From DASPJQ01 sp035299065 (GTDB taxonomy: Bacteria > Bacteroidota > Bacteroidia > Flavobacteriales_D > UBA2798), in contig DATGXI010000025.1 in assembly GCA_035299065.1 (NCBI GenBank), forward strand, positions 1 to 17,183: a stretch of 17,183 nucleotides of DNA, in the 5' to 3' direction. Of this stretch, positions 1 through 7,776 are shown one piece after another. How positions within the stretch are numbered: the first letter of the stretch is position 1; each line of letters opens with the position of its first letter. Position numbers and translations under genes: made by a program. The notes below the pieces were generated by a model that did no database searches, was not told the origin of the DNA, and saw nothing but the letters and a program-made list of their open reading frames with translations.

Positions 1-1817
1 ATGCCCATTTTTTTACGAATGCGTTGCCTGGTTTTCTTCACACTTTCAGCCGAAACGCCTGTCATGGTAGCAATTTCCTTACTATTCAATTTCAACTTTA
101 TCAATGCCGCCAACCGTATTTCGGCAGTTGTAATGCCCGGATAGGTTTCCTTCAGCTTCACAAAAAAACCGGGAAAGACCTTTTCAAACAGTTTTTTAAA
201 TTTGGTCCAGTCCTCTTCAGTAATAATTCGGGCTTCGGTCAATTTTTCAATTTTATCAATCCGGTTCTTTTCCTGTAATTCGTCAACTGAAAGGTCCAGT
301 TCTTCCAGGTTTTGGGTTATCTCCTCCAGTAACTTGTTTTTTTCAAGCAAGGCCTGGGTATAGGTCATGAGCTCATTTTTGTTTTGTTCAATTTCCTTTT
401 CACGCATTTCCAACTCAAGTTTCAAGGCCTGTTGCTTTATTAAATTGCGTTCCTGCTGGCTTATGCGTAACAATTTTTCCTTTTTTGTTTTTAACCGTTG
501 GCGACTTACAAGCACCAATGCAATTACCACAATAAACACAGCTGCCATGGCATACATCATTTTTTTTTGGCGCTCAAGGCTTTTTTCTTTATTCAGAATG
601 GCAATTTCCTTTGCTTTTTTTTCAGCCTCCCTATCCATTTCCAAACTGTACAATTTGTTTTGCATGGTTTCGTTCACCAGGCTGTCTTTATATAACTGAT
701 AGTTCTTAAAGTTAACCAGCGCTTCTTCCCTATTCCCCAAAACAGTATACATTTCATATAAACCAAAACTTGCTTCGCGCATTGATTTGACCGAGCCGGT
801 TTTCAAAGCAAGTGCATAACTGGTTTCATAACAATCAAGTGCCTGTGCTTTATGACCCTGTGACGCTTTTAGCCGGCCAAGGTTTAACCACACCAGTGAT
901 TCACCCAGCTCATCGCCCATGTCAAGTTTTAAATCCAATGCAAGTTTCAAACAACTGTCAGCCATTTGGTGTAACCCCTTCAGCGCATATATTTCGCCTA
1001 TATTATTGTATGAGTGCGAAATGGTTTTTTTATCGCCTACTTTTAATCCATAATTCAAGGCATTAAAATGGCAGTACAATGAACTGTCGGTTTTTCCTTC
1101 ATTAAAATAGCAGCTACCCAAATTATTCCAATCGGCTGCCAGTCCTTTATTGTCTTTTAATTTTACATCAATTTTTAGCGATTTGCGGTAATATGCCTTT
1201 GCCGCCTTGAACCGTTTTTGTTCATTATATATAAGTCCAATATTATTGTAAGCGTTTGACAACGCGTGTTCGTCACCCAACTTTTCATACAACTTCAGTC
1301 CACCAAAATAATTTCCAAGGGCCAGGGTATAATTTCCCAGGCTGTAATGTACAATGCCCAGGTTGCTCAGTGCATTTGCTTCTGATTCCTTGTCATGAAT
1401 TCGCCTGTAAATTTCAATGGCTTTGTTATAGGCACGGGCTGCTTTTTTGAATTGCCCGGTTTCAGCATAATTTAACCCAAACAAATTGTACATGTGCCCG
1501 GTTTCGGTTTCATTGCCTGTTCCTATAAATAATTTTAGCGCTTTGTTGTATTGTTGTGCCGCCAGGGCATACTCACCCTTCATCCAATACACCACTCCAA
1601 TATTTTTATGCGCATAGGCCTCCCCTTTTTTGTACCTAAGTACAACTGCGTGGTCAAGTGCCTGCTGCGCAAGTTGCATGGCCTTTTCAGGGTCCTGCCT
1701 GCGTATGTTCCAGCTTTGCTTGTTAAGCATATCAACACGTATTTTGTTTGACGCTTTAACCAATGTACAGGTTGCAACAAGTAAGACTGGTAAAATGTAT
1801 TTCAGGAAATTGCTCAA
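1..1817 (-). CDS. TPR / transmembrane / LuxR-like HTH regulator (3' end outside window)
   Basis: The minus frame is open from the left edge to a stop at 1851-1853 and gives about 605 residues here; the C-terminus lies beyond position 1. In order: a signal-like segment (residues 1-25, YILPVLLVATCTLVKAS), a long array of TPR repeats (about 30-390, with motifs such as NNIGLIYNEQKRFKAAKAYY), one membrane helix (about 417-437, MMYAMAAVFIVVIALVLVS), a charged coiled coil (about 438-520) and a C-terminal helix-turn-helix (from about 567, LNSKEIATMTGVSAESVKK). This is the common Bacteroidota layout of an exported TPR sensor with a cytoplasmic LuxR-like DNA-binding tail. No in-frame ATG precedes the TPRs; the TTG at 1815-1817 is chosen because it begins the signal segment. 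The first in-frame ATG (1728-1730) would delete that segment. Its target genes cannot be told from the sequence. Confidence 0.85.
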   Translation of the reverse strand, partial: MSNFLKYILPVLLVATCTLVKASNKIRVDMLNKQSWNIRRQDPEKAMQLAQQALDHAVVLRYKKGEAYAHKNIGVVYWMKGEYALAAQQYNKALKLFIGTGNETETGHMYNLFGLNYAETGQFKKAARAYNKAIEIYRRIHDKESEANALSNLGIVHYSLGNYTLALGNYFGGLKLYEKLGDEHALSNAYNNIGLIYNEQKRFKAAKAYYRKSLKIDVKLKDNKGLAADWNNLGSCYFNEGKTDSSLYCHFNALNYGLKVGDKKTISHSYNNIGEIYALKGLHQMADSCLKLALDLKLDMGDELGESLVWLNLGRLKASQGHKAQALDCYETSYALALKTGSVKSMREASFGLYEMYTVLGNREEALVNFKNYQLYKDSLVNETMQNKLYSLEMDREAEKKAKEIAILNKEKSLERQKKMMYAMAAVFIVVIALVLVSRQRLKTKKEKLLRISQQERNLIKQQALKLELEMREKEIEQNKNELMTYTQALLEKNKLLEEITQNLEELDLSVDELQEKNRIDKIEKLTEARIITEEDWTKFKKLFEKVFPGFFVKLKETYPGITTAEIRLAALIKLKLNSKEIATMTGVSAESVKKTRQRIRKKMG

Positions 1818-1879
1818 TTGCAGTAATGATTTACCGCAAGCTATAAAAAATTATGCCAAATAATCAGAAAGCAAAAATG

Positions 1880-2053
1880 CTATGGTACAATTAAACTTTT
1901 GATCTCATAAAATAAAACCGGTTTACCTGTTCTATTCAAATCAATTTTCATGGCTGTTACACCTGCAGTTTTTCGTGTGTGTGTGGCTTGCGTATATACA
2001 GCAAAACTCAAACTCGAAATACTGATCATCATCACAATCAGCGTTCGTTTCAT
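1880..2053 (-). CDS. Small exported peptide, 57 residues
   Basis: ATG at 2051-2053, stop TAG at 1880-1882. The product starts MKRTLIVMMISISSLSFAVY: a basic N-terminus and a hydrophobic stretch ending near an SFA/VYTQA processing site, as in a signal peptide. The rest, about 35 residues, is basic and polar (HTRKTAGVTAMKIDLNRTGK) and ends KSLIVP. No family is recognised. It lies 62 bp upstream of the TTG of the TPR/HTH regulator on the same strand, so the two could share a transcript. A weak promoter candidate (TAAATTTA with a TTG 18 nt upstream) lies just before it on the minus strand. Being short, it could be a chance ORF; the signal-like start and the lack of any other gene here are the arguments for it. 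Confidence 0.5.
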   Translation of the reverse strand: MKRTLIVMMISISSLSFAVYTQATHTRKTAGVTAMKIDLNRTGKPVLFYEIKSLIVP

Positions 2054-2168
2054 AACCCGTGTTTTTTCTCCACTATAAATTTACAAAAACACAATTAAAA
2101 ACAACACATATATGCTCTTGAAATATTAAAATAAATCTGTTAGTTAAGTTCGCAAACAGCTGAATTTG

Positions 2169-2219
2169 AACCAGCTAAAGCATTGTTAAAACAAATTAAA
2201 AATAGACGTACAGCTGGTT
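2169..2219. repeat. Inverted repeat in the intergenic region
   Basis: AACCAGCT (2169-2176) and AGCTGGTT (2212-2219) are perfect 8-bp inverted arms around a 35-nt AT-rich loop. The right arm is followed by TTTC on the plus strand, too short a T-run for a confident terminator. It sits between the divergent 57-residue peptide gene and the 2286 lipoprotein gene, so a regulatory role or chance are both possible. Confidence 0.3.
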
Positions 2220-2285
2220 TTCAATGGTAAATAATCACCCCCCATGTTCAATTTTTATGCGTTTGTACATAAAATCAACAACCAA

Positions 2286-2609
2286 ATGGTAACTAAATTT
2301 TTTTTCCTTTCAATCATACTTTGCTTTATCATGAGTTCCTGCGAAAAAGTACTGGAAACCTGTCAAACCTGCTATCTTATCAGGCATTCCTATTATCCCA
2401 TAGGTACATATTGCCCATATGCAAATACCGATCCCTATGGTGGCCACTCTATTACTGACACCATAAACGACTGGGAAAGTTCTTTTCCGCTTAAGTTTCA
2501 CAGGCGCAATAAATGTTCTGAAGAGGCCGACACGCTAAATGCACATGAAACTGATCCCAATGTTTCCTACGGTTGCAGTTGCGAAAAGTACCCCTGCGAG
2601 GCACAATAA
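2286..2609 (+). CDS. Small cysteine-rich lipoprotein of unknown function
   Basis: An upstream in-frame ATG exists at 2244, but the ATG at 2286 is preferred because it directly starts a lipoprotein signal: K4, a hydrophobic run, then FIMSSC with lipidation expected at Cys19. The 107-residue product then has a CxxC pair (CQTC, residues 26-29), a Tyr/Pro-rich middle and a C-terminal run of cysteines (GCSCEKYPC). So many cysteines in an exported protein suggest disulfides or metal binding (inference). No known family is recognised. The gene 2656-3102 follows on the same strand after 46 bp, but that gene seems to have its own promoter. Confidence 0.7.
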   Translation: MVTKFFFLSIILCFIMSSCEKVLETCQTCYLIRHSYYPIGTYCPYANTDPYGGHSITDTINDWESSFPLKFHRRNKCSEEADTLNAHETDPNVSYGCSCEKYPCEAQ

Positions 2610-2610
2610 T

Positions 2611-2646
2611 TTGTTGCTTTCATAAATTTTCAAATAAGTATATTTG
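2611..2646 (+). promoter_or_regulatory. Bacteroidota-type promoter for the 2656 gene
   Basis: TATATTTG at 2639-2646 is an exact match to the -7 consensus TAnnTTTG. TTG triplets at 2611-2613 and 2614-2616 lie at a plausible -33 distance (22 nt between the second one and the -7 box). Transcription would start within a few bases of the ATG at 2656, giving a very short leader. This also argues against the in-frame TTG at 2644, which would lie inside the -7 box. Confidence 0.5.
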
Positions 2647-2655
2647 CGCATTCAA

Positions 2656-3102
2656 ATGCGTATTCTCCTTTTCATATTTTTAATAACTAATGCAATAAAT
2701 GCAGGTGCACAAAACCCATATGTCGGAACATGGTCAGGCAGTCTTCTTAAACCGCTTATGGACACTGACTCACTTATTGATCCGTGTCAGCACAACTTCA
2801 CCTCAAGCATTACCTTTTTTGAAAACCTTACGTATGTCAAAATAGCTTGTGGAGACACAACAAAAGGCGAGTATAAATTCAAGAAAAACAAATTAAAGTT
2901 TTGGATTGTTTATGAAAACGGACAAAAGAGTTTCCTGCAAAGCAGCTTTTGGGGGTTTGGTAAAGGTGACCCTGATCCATATGATCAAACACCTGAATTT
3001 GATTTCACGTTAGATGAATACTTGAATGTCATAACCCGCAAAGGGCACGTACAAAGAGCTCCTGTTGAAGTGCTTTATAAAAAAAATTCCCAGTCAAAGT
3101 AG
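2656..3102 (+). CDS. Small secreted protein, possibly lipocalin-like
   Basis: The 148-residue product begins with a signal peptide (MRILLFIFLITNAINAGAQ, cleavage expected near AQ-NP). The mature part opens with YVGTWSG and alternates short beta-type stretches (SITFFENLTYVKIACG, GEYKFKKNKLKFWIVYENG), as in small lipocalin-like or META-like beta-barrel proteins that often start with a GxW motif. This fold call is an inference from the pattern. ATG 2656 was chosen over the in-frame TTG 2644 because of the promoter box overlapping the latter. The two cysteines (C44 and C65) could form a disulfide. Confidence 0.65.
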   Translation: MRILLFIFLITNAINAGAQNPYVGTWSGSLLKPLMDTDSLIDPCQHNFTSSITFFENLTYVKIACGDTTKGEYKFKKNKLKFWIVYENGQKSFLQSSFWGFGKGDPDPYDQTPEFDFTLDEYLNVITRKGHVQRAPVEVLYKKNSQSK

Positions 3103-3120
3103 AGTTGCCCCGCATCAAAA

Positions 3121-3181
3121 TAAAAAACCGGGATAACCTACTCCTTTTCCAACACATAGGTTTGGTAAGGGGCTATCCCGG
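3121..3181 (-). terminator. Intrinsic terminator of the VWA gene
   Basis: CCGGGATA (3128-3135) and TATCCCGG (3174-3181) form a perfect 8-bp stem, extended by nested AACCTA (3135-3140) and TAGGTT (3157-3162). On the minus strand the stem is followed directly by TTTTTTATTTT. It starts 26 bp after the VWA stop codon and can also form a hairpin after the convergent gene ending at 3102, though without a good T-run in that direction. Confidence 0.7.
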
Positions 3182-3206
3182 TAGCTAAAACAACGTTTTT
3201 ATGTTA

Positions 3207-4664
3207 TCAATACTTCATTTTTGCTTTGTAGTTTGACTCCTTACTCTTTTTCTGCATCGATTTTTTTTCCTGTTCACCTTTTGTTTCAACGTTCTTCAGG
3301 TCTTTTTCATAACTGTCATTATACAGTTTTTGTTTTTGCAATTCAGTACTCTTGTTCACATAGCCTGCATTTGAATTCAGGTAATTGGTGTTTTGTGTAT
3401 TTAAAGAACGAGCCCTGTCGTAATTTCCTTTATCGGTTTCAATCAGGCTTTGTTCCATTAAGTCATTTGACTCAAATAAAATAACCTGCTCCTTCACTTT
3501 TTCGCAAACCGATTTGTCATACGCTGCTTTGTTTTCAGCAGGAGCCAGTTTATTTATAGCCGTCAGATTCTTGTCAAGTTTTTGGTCTCCGGTTACACTC
3601 TTATACTCCAACGATGCACTGAACTCCTGTACTGTGTTTGTACCCGCAAGTACCGTAAATTTCAAAAGAACCGCTTTGGTATTGTTGGCAAACATGTCCC
3701 TGAAATCAACAGTCACAACATCGTCTTTCTGATCATATTTATACCCAAACACTTTTTCAAGGTTCATGCCTTTTGGTATTTTTACTTTTAGTTTCACATC
3801 GCTGGCCACCAGGTTTAGCAATCCATTTAACTCCTGCTCAAAAATGGTTGGTATATGCTCAGGATCGTCAATAAAATAATAACGGCCACAACCGTGCTCG
3901 GCAATACCGGTCATTAAATTCTCGTTAAAGTCCAAACCAATGCCAAAGGTTGAGAGTGATATTTTGTATTCCTGGCAGTTTTCTTTGGCAATTTTTTGCA
4001 AGGCATCCTGGCTGGTTATGCCTTCATTGGCCAACCCGTCTGACATTAATAATACACGGTTTACATAGTCGGCTTTAAAGCTTTTTTTGGTTTGCACATA
4101 CCCTTCAAGCAATCCCCCACCCAAGTTGGTTCCGCTGTTGTCAGTTATTCCATCAATCAGTTTTTTAATTTTTTCTTTGTCTTTCACAGCCTGGCTTGGC
4201 CACACAACACTTACTTGACTGTCATACATCACGATTGACAAAAAGTCGGTTTCACTTAATTTATCCACCACATATTTAGCGGCTTTTTTGGCGTATAAAA
4301 TTTTGTCGCCACTCATGCTGCCACTGTGGTCAATTACCACGGTAAGGTTTAGCGGGGCGCGCTTTTTTCCTACAGGTTCATACTTCCCGGTTTTTGCCTC
4401 AAGGTACAGGTAGGCTTTGCTGTCCTGCTCATCAATTAAAAAACCTGAGTTGTCAAGGCCCGTGGTAAAGGTCATGTACCCGGCTTTATCAATTTGTTTA
4501 TTCAGGCCATTGGTGTCAAGCATTGCCTGCGGATTGGGAATTGGTGAAGGTGAATTTGCCGCGTTTTGGGCATTGCTTTTTGAGTACATAACTGTACCTG
4601 CACAAATTCCACCCATTACCAACAGGGCTGAAAGTTTTATCATCGTGGTGTTTTTTAGAAGCAT
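3207..4664 (-). CDS. Exported von Willebrand factor A domain protein
   Basis: The 485-residue product has an N-terminal export signal (IKLSALLVMGGICAGTVMY, from the second Met at residue 8 or from Met1) followed by a Pro/Asn-rich linker. The VWA domain spans about residues 104-290 with a complete metal-ion-dependent adhesion site: D112-x-S114-x-S116 (VIDHSGSM), T179 (NSGTNLGGGL) and D209 (LLMSDGLANEG). It continues with a beta-rich segment (about 290-355) and a charged, Lys/Glu/Gln-rich, probably helical tail to the C-terminus. VWA domains bind partner proteins through the metal; this form resembles periplasmic or surface YfbK-type VWA proteins, but the TonB-linked and YfbK-family partners are not seen nearby. 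It ends at a strong terminator and appears to be a single-gene transcript. Ligand unknown. Confidence 0.9.
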   Translation of the reverse strand: MLLKNTTMIKLSALLVMGGICAGTVMYSKSNAQNAANSPSPIPNPQAMLDTNGLNKQIDKAGYMTFTTGLDNSGFLIDEQDSKAYLYLEAKTGKYEPVGKKRAPLNLTVVIDHSGSMSGDKILYAKKAAKYVVDKLSETDFLSIVMYDSQVSVVWPSQAVKDKEKIKKLIDGITDNSGTNLGGGLLEGYVQTKKSFKADYVNRVLLMSDGLANEGITSQDALQKIAKENCQEYKISLSTFGIGLDFNENLMTGIAEHGCGRYYFIDDPEHIPTIFEQELNGLLNLVASDVKLKVKIPKGMNLEKVFGYKYDQKDDVVTVDFRDMFANNTKAVLLKFTVLAGTNTVQEFSASLEYKSVTGDQKLDKNLTAINKLAPAENKAAYDKSVCEKVKEQVILFESNDLMEQSLIETDKGNYDRARSLNTQNTNYLNSNAGYVNKSTELQKQKLYNDSYEKDLKNVETKGEQEKKSMQKKSKESNYKAKMKY

Positions 4665-4911
4665 ATGTAGATGTTGTTTTTTTCCTGTACAATGAAATAT
4701 CCAATTGGTTCAATGGTGGCCATCAATTGTTAGCCACTGATCATTAGCGCTTTGAAACAACTACAACCAGGGGTACTTGTTAAAAATACAATTACCCAAT
4801 ACATCCCATCACGTATACCAATGTGTTTAGGCCACTGAACTAAACCCATCGCGGTAAATAAATAGAGCGCAACACTTAATCAGTTCACCAATATAAAAAA
4901 TGAAACCGGTA

Positions 4912-4919
4912 TAGTTTTG
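4912..4919 (+). promoter_or_regulatory. -7 promoter box immediately before the FG-GAP lipoprotein gene
   Basis: TAGTTTTG at 4912-4919 matches TAnnTTTG exactly and ends only 4 nt before the ATG at 4924, so the transcript would begin at or next to the start codon. The 259-bp divergent gap before it also holds a GTTTAG/CTAAAC hairpin (4825-4830 / 4840-4845) and two copies of GCCACTGA (4733-4740 and 4831-4838). No clear -33 TTG was found. Confidence 0.4.
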
Positions 4920-4923
4920 TTAA

Positions 4924-5592
4924 ATGAAACGGTTGTGTATTTTTCTTATCGCAATTACTTTGGGATGCTCCAGTCCGGTAAAAAAGCACAACGAGTGTAG
5001 GTTTGCGTTTGCTTATCTAAAGTTTAAGAAAAGAGAATCTGTAAATGACAATTTACGAATTCAAAGAAAAAGTCCTTGTGACGATTTTATTCCTGACTCA
5101 AAAATTTTATATGAATTAACAAAGGTGATTGGTGATTTCGATAATGATACTGTTCCTGATATTGCGCGACTAATGATACCCATATCCGGTAAAGAAAGCG
5201 ATTGCTACGGATGTGACCCATGTATAACAAAAGTTGTTTTTAGCAATGGTATTTCATCCTTACAGGATGTTGAAGGTCAAATTGGACGTTTTTTACAAAA
5301 TGCGGGAGATATTGATGGTGATGGAATTGATGAGTTGGCCTATTCAGGCGGTGGAATACATGGATGCCGATGCGGATATGGAATTTATTCGTTAAAACAA
5401 CATAAATGGAAAAAGGTTGGTCACGCCCGGGCCTGGAATTGCGAAGGAGGCAGGCCTTATGCCAAATGGGTTAAAAGGGTAAATGATTCAATCATTTCGT
5501 TGGTTGAAGAAGATGCAACGGAGGGTGATTATGATTTACGTTTTTATAAATTTCCCCTTGTTAAAGATACACTAAAGTCACCTGCCAATTAA
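4924..5592 (+). CDS. Lipoprotein with FG-GAP-like calcium loops
   Basis: The 222-residue product starts MKRLCIFLIAITLGCSS, a lipoprotein signal with lipidation expected at Cys15. Two Asp-rich loops follow, GDFDNDTVPDI (70-80) and GDIDGDGIDEL (128-138), the DxDxDG-type calcium sites of FG-GAP/VCBS and integrin-alpha-like repeats. In such proteins each loop lies on a beta-propeller blade; two loops in 222 residues means a partial or minimal version. There is also a CxxCxxC motif (C94, C97, C100) and a GCRCG (148-150), unusual in FG-GAP proteins and possibly disulfide-forming. Its TAA overlaps the stop of the convergent phosphatase gene. A role in binding or surface adhesion is inferred from the fold only. 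Confidence 0.75.
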   Translation: MKRLCIFLIAITLGCSSPVKKHNECRFAFAYLKFKKRESVNDNLRIQRKSPCDDFIPDSKILYELTKVIGDFDNDTVPDIARLMIPISGKESDCYGCDPCITKVVFSNGISSLQDVEGQIGRFLQNAGDIDGDGIDELAYSGGGIHGCRCGYGIYSLKQHKWKKVGHARAWNCEGGRPYAKWVKRVNDSIISLVEEDATEGDYDLRFYKFPLVKDTLKSPAN

Positions 5593-7616
5593 ATTCGAAC
5601 CCCAACCACGCACACATCATCCACCTGCTCAAGTGACCCTTTCCAATCAGCAAACTTTTGAGCCAAAATTTTTGCCTGTTCGGGGGCAGGCATGGCTGCC
5701 ATTTCGCCAAGCATTAATTTAAAATTGGCTACCCGTAATTTTTTTCCGGCAGGGCCTCCAAACTGGTCAGCAAACCCATCGCTAAAAACATACACCATAT
5801 CGCCTTTTGAAACCTGTATGGTATGCGCATGAAATGGTTCCGGTATCTCGGTGAATTGACCAACCGGCATTTTATCAGGCTTGTGTTCTTCGGTTTCGGT
5901 TGTTGATTTACGTATGATCCACAATGGATTATTGGCCCCTGCAAATTCAATTTCATTGGTTGATTTGTTGAGCACACATAAAGCAATGTCCATACCATCG
6001 CGCTGTTTCATTTCACCTTTCTTTTGAACAAGCGCTTTAATAATGCGTTCACGCAATTTTTCCAGAATTTCACTGGCTTTTGTCACACCCGACTCTACCA
6101 CAATTTCATTCAGGAATGAAATGCCCAGCATACTCATGAATGCGCCTGGTACACCATGGCCGGTACAATCAGCAACACACCAAATAACCAGTTTGCCGGT
6201 TGGTGTATCGGTTTCAAAAGCCCAGTAAAAATCGCCACTCACTACATCTTTTGGTTGAAACAACACAAAATAATCATCAAACAGTTCGGCCCAGTAATCA
6301 TCGGTTGTGAGCATGGCGTTTTGAATGCGTTTGGCGTAATCAATGGAATCTTTTATTTCGGTATGTTTCTCCTCAATCTCTTCTTTTTGGTGGGCAATTT
6401 CTTCCTTTTGTTTGGTAATTACGGCATTGTCGCGTTTTTTGCGTTGCAGGTTACGGAATATAAAAAGGCTCACAAATATCATAACGGTCAGTCCAAGCCC
6501 AATAAAAATACGCTGTTGGTTTATGCGTTTGTTTTCCTCGTCCTGTTTGGCAATTTTAGCATCTTTTGTTTTGGCTTCCTGTTTTTGCTTGTCAATAATC
6601 AATTGCTTTCGCTCGTCCTGGAAACGCGCTTCCATTTCGTTTGACAGGCGCTGGCTCTCCTGGTTATACAATATACCCACCATTTCTTCCTCTTTCAATT
6701 GTGCTTCGTAGGCATTTTGATAATCGCCAATGTTGTTATAATATTTTGCAAGGTTAGACCATGAGTATTTTAATGATAAATACATTTTACTTTTGGTTCC
6801 CAGTTCAACCGCTTTTAAGGTATATTCAATTGCTTTTTTCAGATCCTTTTTGCGCGAGTAGATAAGCCCAATATTGTTCAGCATTTTTGTTATGCCGTAA
6901 TTGTCTTTGGCTGCTACTGAATATTCGTAGGATTTTAAATAATTTTCAAGCGCTTTATCCAATTCCTGCTTTTCAACATAAATAGCACCTTTGTTCAGGT
7001 AAAACGAAGCAATAACTGTTTTGTCTTTTAGTTTTGGCACCAGCTTTTCAGCATCCCTGAAAGCCTGCATGCTTTTTACTGAGTCCTTTTCCTCAAGGTA
7101 CAAACCATAAAGGCCAATGTAGCCCATACAAAGATCATCGGCAAAATCGCCTTTTTTAAATTCTTCCTGTGATTCTAATGCGTACCGCAAAGATTCTTTG
7201 TTGTTCCCAAGTGAATTAAACAAGAGTGATAAATTATACTTGGTGACACCAATTCCGCGTACATCGTTAATTTTTTCGCGTATGTTGAGTGCGTCCAGGT
7301 AATCGGCCATTACCTTTTCCATTTCGCCCAGGTACCAGTTCACATTGCCGCGTGATATGAGTGCTTCGGCTTCAGCTTTTTTATTTTTTGTTTTTTTTGC
7401 CAGGGCCAGGGCTGTATCCGAATACGCTATTGCATTCTTAAAATCGCTGGCTTCAAGTAAAATGCTCAATTTAATATAAGCATCGGTTTGTTTTTTTACG
7501 TCACGTGTGGTTTTAGTTACGTTTACCAGTGAATCAAATTTAAGCGTGTCATATTGGGCCCGTAATTCACCAGCCAAAACTAAAATACCTGCTAAAATAA
7601 GGGGCAACCTGCGCAT
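5589..7616 (-). CDS. TPR / transmembrane / SpoIIE (PP2C-type) serine phosphatase
   Basis: The 675-residue product has a signal peptide (MRRLPLILAGILVLAGELRAQ), TPR repeats (about 40-350), a Lys/Gln-rich coiled coil, one membrane helix (about 369-388), a second coiled coil (390-430) and a C-terminal SpoIIE/RsbU-type PP2C domain (about 450-675). The metal and catalytic signature residues are present: D462 (SGDFYW), D483 with GHG at 486-488 (ADCTGHGVPGAF), D542 (GMDIAL), D613 (FSDGFADQFGG) and D666-D667 (VDDVCVV). Such domains remove phosphate from serine on anti-sigma-factor antagonists or other regulators. The TPRs would lie outside the inner membrane and the phosphatase inside. No anti-sigma kinase or STAS-domain antagonist is encoded in this window, so its substrate must be elsewhere. 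Confidence 0.93.
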   Translation of the reverse strand: MRRLPLILAGILVLAGELRAQYDTLKFDSLVNVTKTTRDVKKQTDAYIKLSILLEASDFKNAIAYSDTALALAKKTKNKKAEAEALISRGNVNWYLGEMEKVMADYLDALNIREKINDVRGIGVTKYNLSLLFNSLGNNKESLRYALESQEEFKKGDFADDLCMGYIGLYGLYLEEKDSVKSMQAFRDAEKLVPKLKDKTVIASFYLNKGAIYVEKQELDKALENYLKSYEYSVAAKDNYGITKMLNNIGLIYSRKKDLKKAIEYTLKAVELGTKSKMYLSLKYSWSNLAKYYNNIGDYQNAYEAQLKEEEMVGILYNQESQRLSNEMEARFQDERKQLIIDKQKQEAKTKDAKIAKQDEENKRINQQRIFIGLGLTVMIFVSLFIFRNLQRKKRDNAVITKQKEEIAHQKEEIEEKHTEIKDSIDYAKRIQNAMLTTDDYWAELFDDYFVLFQPKDVVSGDFYWAFETDTPTGKLVIWCVADCTGHGVPGAFMSMLGISFLNEIVVESGVTKASEILEKLRERIIKALVQKKGEMKQRDGMDIALCVLNKSTNEIEFAGANNPLWIIRKSTTETEEHKPDKMPVGQFTEIPEPFHAHTIQVSKGDMVYVFSDGFADQFGGPAGKKLRVANFKLMLGEMAAMPAPEQAKILAQKFADWKGSLEQVDDVCVVGVRI

Positions 7617-7650
7617 TTACCGGCTTTAAATTAGCATTATTCTAACATCA

Positions 7651-7679
7651 AAAACCATTATTCGAAGAACAGTGGTTTT
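7651..7679. repeat. Inverted repeat between divergent genes
   Basis: AAAACCA (7651-7657) and TGGTTTT (7673-7679) are perfect inverted arms around 15 nt. It lies in the 160-bp gap between the SpoIIE phosphatase gene (minus) and the 7777 gene (plus), where a shared operator could sit. A near -7 box, TAACTTTTG (7732-7740, one base too long for TAnnTTTG), faces the plus gene. Confidence 0.3.
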
Positions 7680-7776
7680 GAGAGGATAAATCATTCACTA
7701 TACACGTTAAAAAATTATTGGGTTGAGGGTGTAACTTTTGATGCACACGCAGTTATACGTTAAACCCAATACAACA

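Noticed and set aside
367..699. Plus-strand Phe/Ser-rich ORFs in the left end
   Set aside because: Antisense shadow of the coiled-coil and membrane segment of the TPR/HTH regulator.
1973..1985. Short GT dinucleotide run inside the 57-residue peptide gene, a possible slippage site for phase variation
   Set aside because: Only about five or six repeats, interrupted at both ends, and the frame reads through it normally.
2644..2655. TTG start giving a four-residue longer form of the 2656 protein
   Set aside because: The TTG lies inside the TATATTTG promoter box and the extension does not improve the signal peptide.
6156..6644. Hydrophobic plus-strand ORF that looks like a membrane protein
   Set aside because: Antisense shadow of the SpoIIE phosphatase gene; the hydrophobic look comes from the A-rich Lys/Glu coiled-coil codons read in reverse.
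7738..7776. Upstream TTG/ATG starts for the YD-repeat protein
   Set aside because: They add a polar leader before a clear signal peptide that begins at 7777.
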